Positions 44,685-52,855 of a stretch of 64,000 nt of DNA are shown here, piece after piece (the first letter of the stretch is position 1; every line of letters starts with the position of its first letter). The position numbers and the translations under genes are program-made. Location of the stretch: assembly GCA_964511065.1 (NCBI GenBank), contig CAZEEG010000015.1, positions 1-64,000 of the forward strand. The letters run 5' to 3'. The stretch comes from CALBRZ01 sp964511065 (lineage in GTDB: Bacteria > Planctomycetota > Planctomycetia > Pirellulales > S012-138). The notes below the pieces were generated by a model. That model had not been told where the DNA came from. It did no database searches and was given only the letters and a program-made list of their open reading frames with translations.

Positions 44685-45437
44685 ATGCCATACGGGCTAT
44701 ACATCGCGGCAGAGGGAGCCTCGGCGCAGAACGTGCGCATGCAGGTCATCGCCAATAACCTGGCGAACGTGGAAACGACGGCGTTCAAGCGAGACGTCCC
44801 CCGCATCCAGGCTCGCTTTGCCGAAGCCATCGTGCAGGGCATGGACGCTCCAGGCTCGGGCAGCATCAACGATATTGGCGGCGGCGTGCGGGTCGTCGAT
44901 ACCGTGACCGATTTCACCTCCGGAGGCTATCGCGTCACCGGCCGGCCCGAAGACCTGGCCATCCGCGGCGAAGGCTTTTTCGTGGTGCGCCGTCAGGGTC
45001 AAGACCTGCTTACCCGGGCCGGCAATTTCTCCATTTCCGCCAATGGCGCCCTCACCACCGATCAAGGGTTGCCGGTGCTCGACTCCACCGGTGCCGCGGC
45101 GGTCATCGACCCGGCCTTGCCCTGGTGGGTCAGCCCCCAAGGCGAGCTCCTGCAGGACGGTGCCCGCATCCCGTTGGCGATCGTTCGGCCCCAGCAGCCG
45201 GGCGATCTCACGAAAGTGGGCGACAACTTGTTTCAGCCGCTGGCACCCACGGTACCGCTGCCTTTTGAACAGCGGCAGGTGGAAAGCGGCGTGCTGGAAA
45301 CCAGCGGGGTCAACCCGGTGGGCGAGATGATGAACCTGATCTCGGCTTCGCGCGCCTTTGAGTCGAACGTAACCCTGATCCGCAACCATGATCAGATGAT
45401 CGGCAACCTGATCGGCCGCGTCCTCAGCGTGCGGTAG
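44685..45437 (+). CDS. flgF: Flagellar proximal rod protein FlgF
   Basis: 250 residues. The N-terminal rod/hook helix motif NVRMQVIANNLANVETTAFKRD and the C-terminal NPVGEMMNLISASRAFESN helix are the paired ends of this family. It differs from FlgG by a shorter distance between the motif and first domain, so flgF is chosen for the first gene; the two paralogues are hard to tell apart without a tree. First gene of the flgFGAHI-J-N-K-L operon, sigma-54-like site 60 bases upstream. Confidence 0.9.
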   Translation: MPYGLYIAAEGASAQNVRMQVIANNLANVETTAFKRDVPRIQARFAEAIVQGMDAPGSGSINDIGGGVRVVDTVTDFTSGGYRVTGRPEDLAIRGEGFFVVRRQGQDLLTRAGNFSISANGALTTDQGLPVLDSTGAAAVIDPALPWWVSPQGELLQDGARIPLAIVRPQQPGDLTKVGDNLFQPLAPTVPLPFEQRQVESGVLETSGVNPVGEMMNLISASRAFESNVTLIRNHDQMIGNLIGRVLSVR

Positions 45438-45546
45438 GCGGCGGCCACCGCGTGTTCCAGGTGGCCACCCAACTGATCCATCAGTCATATAAACAAACAT
45501 CCATCCACCGTCATAACTCACTTGCAGGCGAGGCAGGCAACCTACG

Positions 45547-46353
45547 ATGGCGATGCAAACCTTATATACGGCCGCCACCGGCATGGAGGCGATGCAGACC
45601 AAGCTCGATACCATCGCCAACAACCTGGCCAACGTGTCGACGACCGCCTTCAAACGCGATCGGGCAAACTTTGAAGACCTGTTCTATATCAATTACACCT
45701 TGCCGGGTGCCGAAGACGCCGACGGTAATCTCACGCCGACCGGAGTCTACGTCGGATTGGGAACCCGGGTCAGCAGCACGCAAACCGAGTTCCGCCAAGG
45801 TTCCTTCGATACCACGAACAAAGAACTCGACTGGGCCATCGAAGGCAAAGGCTTCTTCCAAGTGCTCGATCCGGGTACCGGCGAAATCCTCTACACCCGG
45901 GCCGGAACCTTCGACCTCAACAACAACGGGCAGATCGTCATGGCATCGGCCGGCATCGGGCGACTGCTCGAACCGCCCGTCGTCATTCCGCAAGACGCCA
46001 CGCACATTGAGGTCAGCCCCCAGGGCGTGGTTTCCGTCAAGCAGCCGGGTAACCCGCAGTTGCAACCGCTGGGCACGTTGCAACTGGCGCAGTTCGTCAA
46101 TCCCGACGGTCTCGTCAAGCTGGGCGACAACCTCTATGCCGAGACGCAATCTTCGGGGCCGCCGCAGCTTGGCAATCCCGGCCAAGACGGCTTGGGCTTC
46201 GTCCGCCAAGGAACGCTCGAACAATCGAATGTCGAACCCGTCCGCGAGTTGATCGACCTCATCACCACGCAGCGGTCGTTCGAACTCAATTCTCAAGCCG
46301 TGCAAGCCGGCGACCAGGTGCTGCAACTGGTGGCCAACTTGCGGCGGTTCTAA
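45547..46353 (+). CDS. flgG: Flagellar distal rod protein FlgG
   Basis: 268 residues, the normal FlgG length. LDTIANNLANVSTTAFKRDRANFEDLFY at the start, KELDWAIEGKGFFQV in the middle, and EPVRELIDLITTQRSFELNSQAVQAGDQVLQLV at the end. Self-assembles into the rod that crosses the periplasm to the hook. 110 bases after flgF. Confidence 0.95.
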   Translation: MAMQTLYTAATGMEAMQTKLDTIANNLANVSTTAFKRDRANFEDLFYINYTLPGAEDADGNLTPTGVYVGLGTRVSSTQTEFRQGSFDTTNKELDWAIEGKGFFQVLDPGTGEILYTRAGTFDLNNNGQIVMASAGIGRLLEPPVVIPQDATHIEVSPQGVVSVKQPGNPQLQPLGTLQLAQFVNPDGLVKLGDNLYAETQSSGPPQLGNPGQDGLGFVRQGTLEQSNVEPVRELIDLITTQRSFELNSQAVQAGDQVLQLVANLRRF

Positions 46354-46443
46354 ACCCGATAGCTGTATCCATCGCCGCACCGGGCGGCAGCTTCGGCTCC
46401 TAACCCTCTTCCGGCTCATCAACACGTTCACGGTCAGAACGCT

Positions 46444-47652
46444 ATGGCAACCAGCATCCAAGTTCACCCTCACCGCAACCATGCCACGACGGCCCATCGC
46501 GCCGGCGCGTGGCTGGCGGCGGTGCTGTTGATCGCCGTTGAACATGGAGCCTGGGGCGCGGATATCCAGCTCAAGCCCAAGGCCGAGGTTCAGGGCACGC
46601 TGGTCCGCCTGGGCGATGTGGCCAACATTCTGGACGCCGATTCCGATCGCAGCGCGCGGCTGGCCAAGGTCGAACTGTGCCCGGCCCCGCTGCCGGGCCA
46701 GCAGCTCAACTTGTCGGCCTCCGACATTCAGCGGACGCTGTTGCATCGGGGTGTGGAACTGTCGAGCGTGCGGTTCTCCGGTGCCGGCCGCGTTGCCGTG
46801 TCGGCCGTGGGCGCCGTCCAGGCGGTTGATGCGGCGACACCGCGGTCTACCCCCATCAACACGGCCTCGGTGCGGCAAGCCAACAGCCGCGCGGTGGAAG
46901 CCATCACGGCGTACCTGGAGCGTGCGGTCGGCAGCGAACAGCCTTGGGACATCACCCTGCATTGGGATCATGCCTCGCAACGGCGCATCGCCCAGGCGGC
47001 GCATCTCCAGGTTGTCGGTGCCCTGGGAGCCAACCAGGTAGCCGCGCACACCGCCGCCCATTCCTTGGAAGCCCAAACCGTGGCGCACCGTGGCGAGACC
47101 GCTGGCCCCGTCGAGCCTGCGACATTTGCCGCCCCCACCGACGTGAACCGCTGGCTCGGTCCGCAAACTTTCGTGCTGTCGCTCCACAGGGACGGCCGCC
47201 GCGAGCCGCTGATGGTCTCGGCCACCGTTTCGCTCACGCCGGCGGTTGTGGTCGCTACCGTGGCGATCAGCAAAGGCACCGTGTTGCAGGCCGAGCATCT
47301 GAAGCTGCAGCGCGGAACCAAGGCTGCCGCCACCGACGCCTGCCATCGCTTGGAAGACGTAGTAGGGAAACAGGCCACCATCAACATGGCGGCCGGCCAG
47401 ATCATCGACGCCGGTATGGTGCAAGAGCCTGAGCTGGTCCGCCGCGGGGAGATCGTAACCGTCAACGTCTATAGCGCCGGCGTGCGGCTCCGCATGGAGG
47501 CGAAAGCCCGCGAGTCGGGCCGCCGCGGCGATACCATCCTGGTGGAAGCGTTGAACGACCGCCGACTGTTCCAGGGCCGCGTCTGTGCGCTGCAAACGGT
47601 AGAGGTGCTCGCCCGGGGCACCTCGCTTGGCGGCGACGAGCGTATGCAATGA
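46444..47652 (+). CDS. flgA: P-ring assembly chaperone FlgA
   Basis: 402 residues with an N-terminal signal (AWLAAVLLIAVEHGAWG), then beta-rich repeats and a C-terminal SAF domain (VVATVAISKGTVLQAEHLKLQRGTKA, GKQATINMAAGQIIDAGMV, LFQGRVCALQTVEVLA). It is a periplasmic chaperone for FlgI polymerisation. Longer than the roughly 220-300 residues usual in proteobacteria, with an extra N-terminal region. Its stop is followed within the same region by the flgH gene. Confidence 0.9.
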   Translation: MATSIQVHPHRNHATTAHRAGAWLAAVLLIAVEHGAWGADIQLKPKAEVQGTLVRLGDVANILDADSDRSARLAKVELCPAPLPGQQLNLSASDIQRTLLHRGVELSSVRFSGAGRVAVSAVGAVQAVDAATPRSTPINTASVRQANSRAVEAITAYLERAVGSEQPWDITLHWDHASQRRIAQAAHLQVVGALGANQVAAHTAAHSLEAQTVAHRGETAGPVEPATFAAPTDVNRWLGPQTFVLSLHRDGRREPLMVSATVSLTPAVVVATVAISKGTVLQAEHLKLQRGTKAAATDACHRLEDVVGKQATINMAAGQIIDAGMVQEPELVRRGEIVTVNVYSAGVRLRMEAKARESGRRGDTILVEALNDRRLFQGRVCALQTVEVLARGTSLGGDERMQ

Positions 47653-47747
47653 CGGCAAACAAGATCAGCGCCACGGATTGGCCGCTTCAACACTCGACGG
47701 ATAGCCCCGCATCGCTTGGGAAGCAGTTTCCGCAGGGAGGCAGACCC

Positions 47748-48476
47748 ATGACTCACGACCGTCCGGCAATCACGGCCATGGATCGCAGCGCCCCGGTGCG
47801 GCGGCCCGGCCCTACATGCACCCTCGCAGGTGTCTTAGCAGCGGTGGTCCTGCTGGGCCCAGCGGCATCCAGCAGCACCGCCCAAAGCGGCACCTTGGTG
47901 CGCAATATCACCCACGGCCACCAACTCAACGTGCAGGATGCCTCATTCTACTATATGGCCTCCCCGCCTCCGCGGATGATTCAGAAACACGACATCATCA
48001 CCGTGGTGGTCAATATTCGAAACGCCTTCCTGAGCGAGGCCGAGGTGCAGCGCCGCAAGCGGGCCAACTACGATGCCAGACTGCTCGACTGGTTTGACCT
48101 CCGCGGCATGACACTCAAACCGGGCCTCGCCGACGGCGACCCGGCCGCCAACGGCCAGTTGAACACGCAATATCGCGCGGAAAATGAAATCGAAACCATC
48201 GACCGGTTGCAGTTCACCATCGCGGCCCGAGTTAAAGACGTTCGCCCCAACGGCAACCTCGTGATTGAAGCCACCCAAACCGTCAGGAACAACGACGAAC
48301 TCTGGGAGCAGACACTAACGGGCGAGGTCGAACCGGACAAGGTGCTGCCCAACAATCGCGTGCTGAGCGAGGATGTCGCCGATCTGACAATCCACAAACG
48401 CGAGATGGGCCACGTGCGCGATGCCTACCGCCGCGGCTGGTTTATGAAATTTTGGGATCGAGTATCACCATTCTGA
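47748..48476 (+). CDS. flgH: Flagellar L-ring protein FlgH
   Basis: 242 residues, with FYYMASPPPRMIQKHDIITVVVNI, the ANYDARL motif and the C-terminal VLSEDVADLTIHKREMGHVRDAYRRGWFMKFW typical of FlgH. It starts at ATG 47748, with GGAGG 7 bases upstream; an in-frame ATG at 47649 overlaps the flgA stop (ATGA) and would add 33 residues of unrelated sequence. Usual FlgH is a lipoprotein, but here the signal peptide (CTLAGVLAAVVLLGPAASSSTAQ) contains no lipobox Cys. Confidence 0.88.
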   Translation: MTHDRPAITAMDRSAPVRRPGPTCTLAGVLAAVVLLGPAASSSTAQSGTLVRNITHGHQLNVQDASFYYMASPPPRMIQKHDIITVVVNIRNAFLSEAEVQRRKRANYDARLLDWFDLRGMTLKPGLADGDPAANGQLNTQYRAENEIETIDRLQFTIAARVKDVRPNGNLVIEATQTVRNNDELWEQTLTGEVEPDKVLPNNRVLSEDVADLTIHKREMGHVRDAYRRGWFMKFWDRVSPF

Positions 48477-48556
48477 TCGAGCTTGTCTGATCGCGCCTGG
48501 CGGGCCATCGCCGCACCGGCGCTTTCATCATACGAACCTTTCATTTTGCATTATCT

Positions 48557-49678
48557 ATGGCATCGGCAATCTCGAAACCTACCATGCGAACCATCGCTGC
48601 CATTCGCCGACCTCTCGCGCTGGCTGTCATCGCGGCGGTGGTGTGCGCCGCGCTCGATGCCGGCCCCGCCAGCGCCCAGACACGCTTGATCGATGTTTGC
48701 CGCGTCAAAGGGCAGGAAGAAAACGAATTGGTGGGCATGGGCCTGGTGGTGGGCCTGCGTGGCACGGGCGATGGTGCCAAGTTCTTGCCCACCATCCGCA
48801 GCCTGGCCGCTACCCTGCAATTGATGCAGCATCCACTGGGCCAGAACGGCCTGGCCGAATTGAAGGACGCCAAGAACGTGGCCCTGGTGATGGTTTCGGC
48901 CACCGTACCCTCGGGCGGCGCCCGCGATGGTGATCGGCTTAGTTGCCGCGTCAGCTCGATCGGTTCGGCCAAAAGCCTGGAAGGCGGACGCTTGTTCGTC
49001 ACCCCGCTGCAGGACATCCAACCTGGCAGCAACCGCGTCTATGCTTTTGCCCAGGGCGATCTGAAGGTCGATCCGAATAACCCCAACACGGCCACGATCT
49101 TCAATGGCTGCCGGCTGGTTGAGGATTTTTTCAATCCTTACGTGAAAGACGGCCATATCACGCTGGTGATCAACCCGAACCAGGCCAGTTTTGTGATGGC
49201 CCAGGAAGTGGCCGACCTGGTGAACCAGCAGTTTGCCTATCCACGCTACACGGCGCAGGGTTCTGAGTATGTCCGCCCGGCCAGGGCCATCAATCAAGTG
49301 AATGTGCTGGTCGAAATTCCACAGCAGTACCGCAACTTCCCGGTGGAGTTCGTGGCCCAGGTGATGAACCTGCCGCTGGATGAGATTCGCACCGATGCCC
49401 GGGTGGTGGTCAACGAACGCACCGGCAGCGTGGTCATCAGTGGCGATGTGGAGATTGGCCCGGCGGTGGTTACGCACCGCAATATCGTGGTGGAAACTGG
49501 CGCGCCGGCGGCCGATCGTTTCATTGGGATCGACCCAGAGGACGCCAATCCCACGCGACTCAAGTCGCTGCTCGAAGCGCTCAATGCCGTCAAGGTTCCG
49601 ACCGAGGACATCATCGAAATCCTCAAAGGCCTGGACCGCAACGGCAAGCTCCGCGGGCGGCTCATCATTGAGCCCTAA
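48557..49678 (+). CDS. flgI: Flagellar P-ring protein FlgI
   Basis: 373 residues, full FlgI length. Signal peptide (RRPLALAVIAAVVCAALDAG), VKGQEENELVGMGLVVGLRGTGDG, LGQNGLAELKDAKNVALVMVSA and the C-terminal PTEDIIEILKGLDRNGKLRGRL are all conserved. It forms the P ring in the peptidoglycan layer. ATG 48557; a Met nine codons later (48584) is an alternative with a tighter signal peptide. Presence of P and L ring genes implies an outer membrane and peptidoglycan. Confidence 0.95.
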   Translation: MASAISKPTMRTIAAIRRPLALAVIAAVVCAALDAGPASAQTRLIDVCRVKGQEENELVGMGLVVGLRGTGDGAKFLPTIRSLAATLQLMQHPLGQNGLAELKDAKNVALVMVSATVPSGGARDGDRLSCRVSSIGSAKSLEGGRLFVTPLQDIQPGSNRVYAFAQGDLKVDPNNPNTATIFNGCRLVEDFFNPYVKDGHITLVINPNQASFVMAQEVADLVNQQFAYPRYTAQGSEYVRPARAINQVNVLVEIPQQYRNFPVEFVAQVMNLPLDEIRTDARVVVNERTGSVVISGDVEIGPAVVTHRNIVVETGAPAADRFIGIDPEDANPTRLKSLLEALNAVKVPTEDIIEILKGLDRNGKLRGRLIIEP

Positions 49679-49793
49679 ATTGATATTCCGCGTGTGACGT
49701 TCTGAATCGGTTCCACCACACTACCAAAACTGCCGAAATATAGATTCAGAGCCGTCGCCTGCTGGCTCGCGCCAACGTCAAGGAAAATTAACC

Positions 49794-50252
49794 GTGAATT
49801 CCATCACAGGCACCCAGCCCGCGGGGCTACTGACCACGGCCGCATGGCACCAGGGGCCGGACATCGCGCCGGCACCAGGCTCCGAAAGCTTCGCGAGCCT
49901 GCTCCGCCGGACCAGCGCGGCAGACACACCGGAAGTGGCCGGCGATGCCAGCCTCACCTCCCCCATGGGGCAAGCTGGACAGCCAACGGAGGATGGCGAT
50001 AGCGAGCTGAAGCACCAGTTCACGACGTTCGTCGGCCAAACGCTGTTCGGCCAGTTGTTCAAGGCCATGCGATCGTCGCTGGGCAAGCCTGCCTACTTCC
50101 ACGGCGGCCGGACCGAGGAAGTCTTCCAACAACAACTCGACCAGGTGCTTGCAGACCGCATGACGCTGGCTCAAGGCGGGCGCTACGCCCAGGCCATGTA
50201 CGATTTGCAGTTTGGTAACGATCGGGGAGCAAACTTTTCAGCCTCGCTGTAA
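49794..50252 (+). CDS. flgJ: Rod-binding protein, FlgJ N-domain type
   Basis: 152 residues, GTG start at 49794 with AAGGA upstream. The C-terminal half (FVGQTLFGQLFKAMRSSLGKPAYFHGGRTEEVFQQQLDQVLADRM) is the rod-binding half of FlgJ; the muramidase (glucosaminidase) half of the proteobacterial FlgJ is absent. The organism would need a separate lytic enzyme to make a hole in the wall for the rod. The first 65 residues are low-complexity. Confidence 0.82.
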   Translation: MNSITGTQPAGLLTTAAWHQGPDIAPAPGSESFASLLRRTSAADTPEVAGDASLTSPMGQAGQPTEDGDSELKHQFTTFVGQTLFGQLFKAMRSSLGKPAYFHGGRTEEVFQQQLDQVLADRMTLAQGGRYAQAMYDLQFGNDRGANFSASL

Positions 50253-50383
50253 GGCACCTTCGCTGGAAGTCACCCGTGCTGCGAGATACCGCCGCGGTTT
50301 TCATCATCACAGACGCACGATGGAAGCGACCGTAACCAGGTACACCGTACGCATACTTTCTCATCGATTCGGGGGGAAACTCA

Positions 50384-50890
50384 ATGACGACTGCAACTGT
50401 GCCCTGGGAACAGGTTCTCCCGGAGTTACTTGAAGAGCTTTCGGCGGTTCAGCACGAGTGGCTGGTGGTACTGGCGGAGAAGCAGCGCCTGCTGATGGAC
50501 CCGGCCACCGAAGCCGACGTGGCAGGGCTGCAAACGCGCGAACAGGACCTGCTCACACGGCTTCAGGCTTGCCACGACCGACGCGAGGAACTGCTCCGCC
50601 TGGCCGAGGACGAGGGCAGGCCGGGCCGCAGCCTCCACGCCGTCGCGGCCACGCTGCCCGAGGGGGCCAGCCGCGACAGCGTTCAGGCTCAACTGGACCA
50701 GGCCCAGCAGCAGACACGGCTTCTCCGCCAGCGCAACCTGGCCAACTGGATGATGCACCAGCGGTCGATGATCCACCTGGCGCAGATTCTGGAGATTCTG
50801 GCGACAGGCGGGCGACTCCAACCCACCTACGAGCAAGGCAAGCCCAACGACAACGGGCCGACCGGCATCCTGGTCGACGAGGCCGTTTGA
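50384..50890 (+). CDS. flgN: FlgN export chaperone
   Basis: 168 residues, almost wholly helical and charged, with the start of the FlgN motif (LSAVQHEWLVVLAEKQRLLMD) and LRQRNLANWMMHQRSMIHLAQIL near the end. FlgN chaperones FlgK and FlgL to the export gate, which fits its position directly before them. GGGGGGAA lies before the ATG. No flgM lies between flgJ and flgN. A 16-base tandem repeat array overlaps its stop. Confidence 0.85.
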   Translation: MTTATVPWEQVLPELLEELSAVQHEWLVVLAEKQRLLMDPATEADVAGLQTREQDLLTRLQACHDRREELLRLAEDEGRPGRSLHAVAATLPEGASRDSVQAQLDQAQQQTRLLRQRNLANWMMHQRSMIHLAQILEILATGGRLQPTYEQGKPNDNGPTGILVDEAV

Positions 50891-50968
50891 ACGGCGCGCC
50901 CATTGAACGGCGCCCTTGGTACGGTACGCCCTCTGTACAGTACACCCTCTGTACAACGCACCCTTTGT
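50889..50968 (+). repeat. Five-copy degenerate 16-base tandem repeat
   Basis: Units begin at 50889, 50905, 50921, 50937 and 50953. Examples: GAACGGCGCGCCCATT, GAACGGCGCCCTTGGT, ACGGTACGCCCTCTGT, ACAGTACACCCTCTGT, ACAACGCACCCTTTGT. All share CGCCC or CACCC and end in T. It begins at the flgN stop codon and is followed by a run of nine or more G's. Probably slippage-derived. Confidence 0.7.
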
Positions 50969-51044
50969 ATGGGGGGGGGCGGGGCGGCGGCCAAGCCGCG
51001 GCACCTGATCCGAATGCCACCTGTAAGCAAGCGACCAACAGCCC

Positions 51045-52745
51045 ATGTCCCTCTATAGCTCCATTCAATTGGCGGCCAATACGCTGCGGGCGAACCAGAT
51101 CGGCCTGCAAGTGGTGGGGCAGAATATCGCCAATGCCAACACGCCGGGTTATATCCGCGAGGAGATGGTGCTTCGGCCCGGCCCCACGCAGCGGATGGGC
51201 AAACTGCTGTTGGGGCTGGGGGTCGATGTCGAAGCCATCGTCCAAAAGGTGGATACCTTCGTGCAGACGCAGATGCGCGGCGCCATTAGCGACCGCGTGA
51301 GCGGCGAAACGCAGGAACAAACGTTTCTGCAACTGGAACAGTTGATCGGCGAACTGAGCGAAACCGACTTGAGCACCTCGCTCAACAACTTCATCGCGAG
51401 CATTCACGAAATCCTCAACCAGCCCGAAGACGCCGGCGTGCGACACCTGGCGGCCCTGCAAGGCAAAACCCTAGCGGGCGACATCCAGCGTTTGCACCAG
51501 CGGGTGCAGGCCAACCGCCGCGACCTGAACGAGCAGGTCATCGGCATGGCCGTCGACATCAATCGGCTGACCGAGGAAATCCGCGAGCTCAATGTGAAGA
51601 TCGCCCAGGTCGAAGGCGGTTCGATCTCCAAGAGCGATGCCGTCGGCCTGCGCGACCAGCGGGGACTGGCCCTCGCCAAGCTCTCGGAGCTGATCGATAT
51701 TCGCGCCGATGAGCAGTTCAACGGGGCGATCAACGTTTCCGTGGACGGCACCTTCCTGGTGTTTGAAGGCATCCGTCGCGAAGTGGAGGTCGTGCTCGAC
51801 AGCGACCGCGGCGTGACCGTCGCTGATATCCACTTTTCCGATACCGACGAGCCGCTCCAGGTTCGCTCCGGCAAACTGGCAGGATTGAAAATCTCACGCG
51901 ATGAAATCCTGGGTGGCTTCCTCGAGCAACTCGACGGCTTCGCCAGCGCGCTGATCTACGAATTCAACCGGGTGTTCTCGTCCGGGCAGGGCCTGACCGG
52001 CTATCAATCGCTCACCAGCGAGCATGCCGTGAACGCGCCCAGCGCGGCATTGAACCAGGCGGGGCTGCCTTTTCAGGGAAGTTCCGGCTCCTTCCAGGTG
52101 ATGGTTTACAACCGGCAGACCGGACTGACGGTGTCGAGCGATGTCTTCATCGACCTGGACGGGCTCGATAACAACGACACGACACTGGAATCGCTGGCTG
52201 CACAGTTGACGGCCATCGACGGGGTTGTAGCCACCGTTGAAGCCAACGGCCAGCTCACCATTCGCAGCGAGTCCGTCGAGCAGGATATCGCCTTTGGCAA
52301 CGATACCAGCGGCATACTGGCCGCCTTGGGCATCAATACGTTCTTTGGCGGCAGTACCGCGAGCGATATTCACGTCAGCCAGTTGATCCTGAACGACCCT
52401 TCCAAGTTCACCGCCAGCCGCACCGGGATTGGCGTCGATACGGCCGGCGCGGAGGAACTGGCCGCGTTCATCGACCGGCCGCTGCCCTCACACAACAACC
52501 ACTCCATCAGCGATTTGTACGACCGCCTCGTGGGCGACGTTACCCAATCATCGTACGTCGCACAGAGCATCGCCGAAGGCTATCGCGTGTACGAGGCTTC
52601 GCTGGAAGCGAGGCACCTGGCTGTCAGCGGGGTGAGCATCGACGAAGAAACCGTCCGGCTGATGCAATACCAGCGGGCGTTCCAGGCGTCGTCGCGATAC
52701 ATCGCGGCGCTGGACGAACTGCTCGAAATCCTGGTCAACTTGTGA
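51045..52745 (+). CDS. flgK: Flagellar hook-associated protein FlgK
   Basis: 566 residues, HAP1. The D0 N-terminal helix (SLYSSIQLAANTLRANQIGLQVVGQNIANANTPGYIRE) and C-terminal helix (VRLMQYQRAFQASSRYIAALDELLEIL) bracket a coiled-coil and beta region with TEEIRELNVKIAQVEGG. It joins hook to filament. ATG 51045, 154 bases after flgN. The inserted hypervariable middle (330-470) is compact. Confidence 0.94.
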   Translation: MSLYSSIQLAANTLRANQIGLQVVGQNIANANTPGYIREEMVLRPGPTQRMGKLLLGLGVDVEAIVQKVDTFVQTQMRGAISDRVSGETQEQTFLQLEQLIGELSETDLSTSLNNFIASIHEILNQPEDAGVRHLAALQGKTLAGDIQRLHQRVQANRRDLNEQVIGMAVDINRLTEEIRELNVKIAQVEGGSISKSDAVGLRDQRGLALAKLSELIDIRADEQFNGAINVSVDGTFLVFEGIRREVEVVLDSDRGVTVADIHFSDTDEPLQVRSGKLAGLKISRDEILGGFLEQLDGFASALIYEFNRVFSSGQGLTGYQSLTSEHAVNAPSAALNQAGLPFQGSSGSFQVMVYNRQTGLTVSSDVFIDLDGLDNNDTTLESLAAQLTAIDGVVATVEANGQLTIRSESVEQDIAFGNDTSGILAALGINTFFGGSTASDIHVSQLILNDPSKFTASRTGIGVDTAGAEELAAFIDRPLPSHNNHSISDLYDRLVGDVTQSSYVAQSIAEGYRVYEASLEARHLAVSGVSIDEETVRLMQYQRAFQASSRYIAALDELLEILVNL

Positions 52746-52855
52746 TGCACCAACCTACGCCGAGCGGCCAAGGCTGAAGGCTGATGGCGCAGCACCGATC
52801 GATCCATTCCTGGATTGTCTCTGACCGGCGTTTGCCACTGTAAGCGGAACCCGAC

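Noticed and set aside
45562..47658. 698-codon minus-strand frame across flgG and flgA
   Set aside because: Shadow of the flagellar genes on the plus strand; Arg/Gly-rich without motifs.
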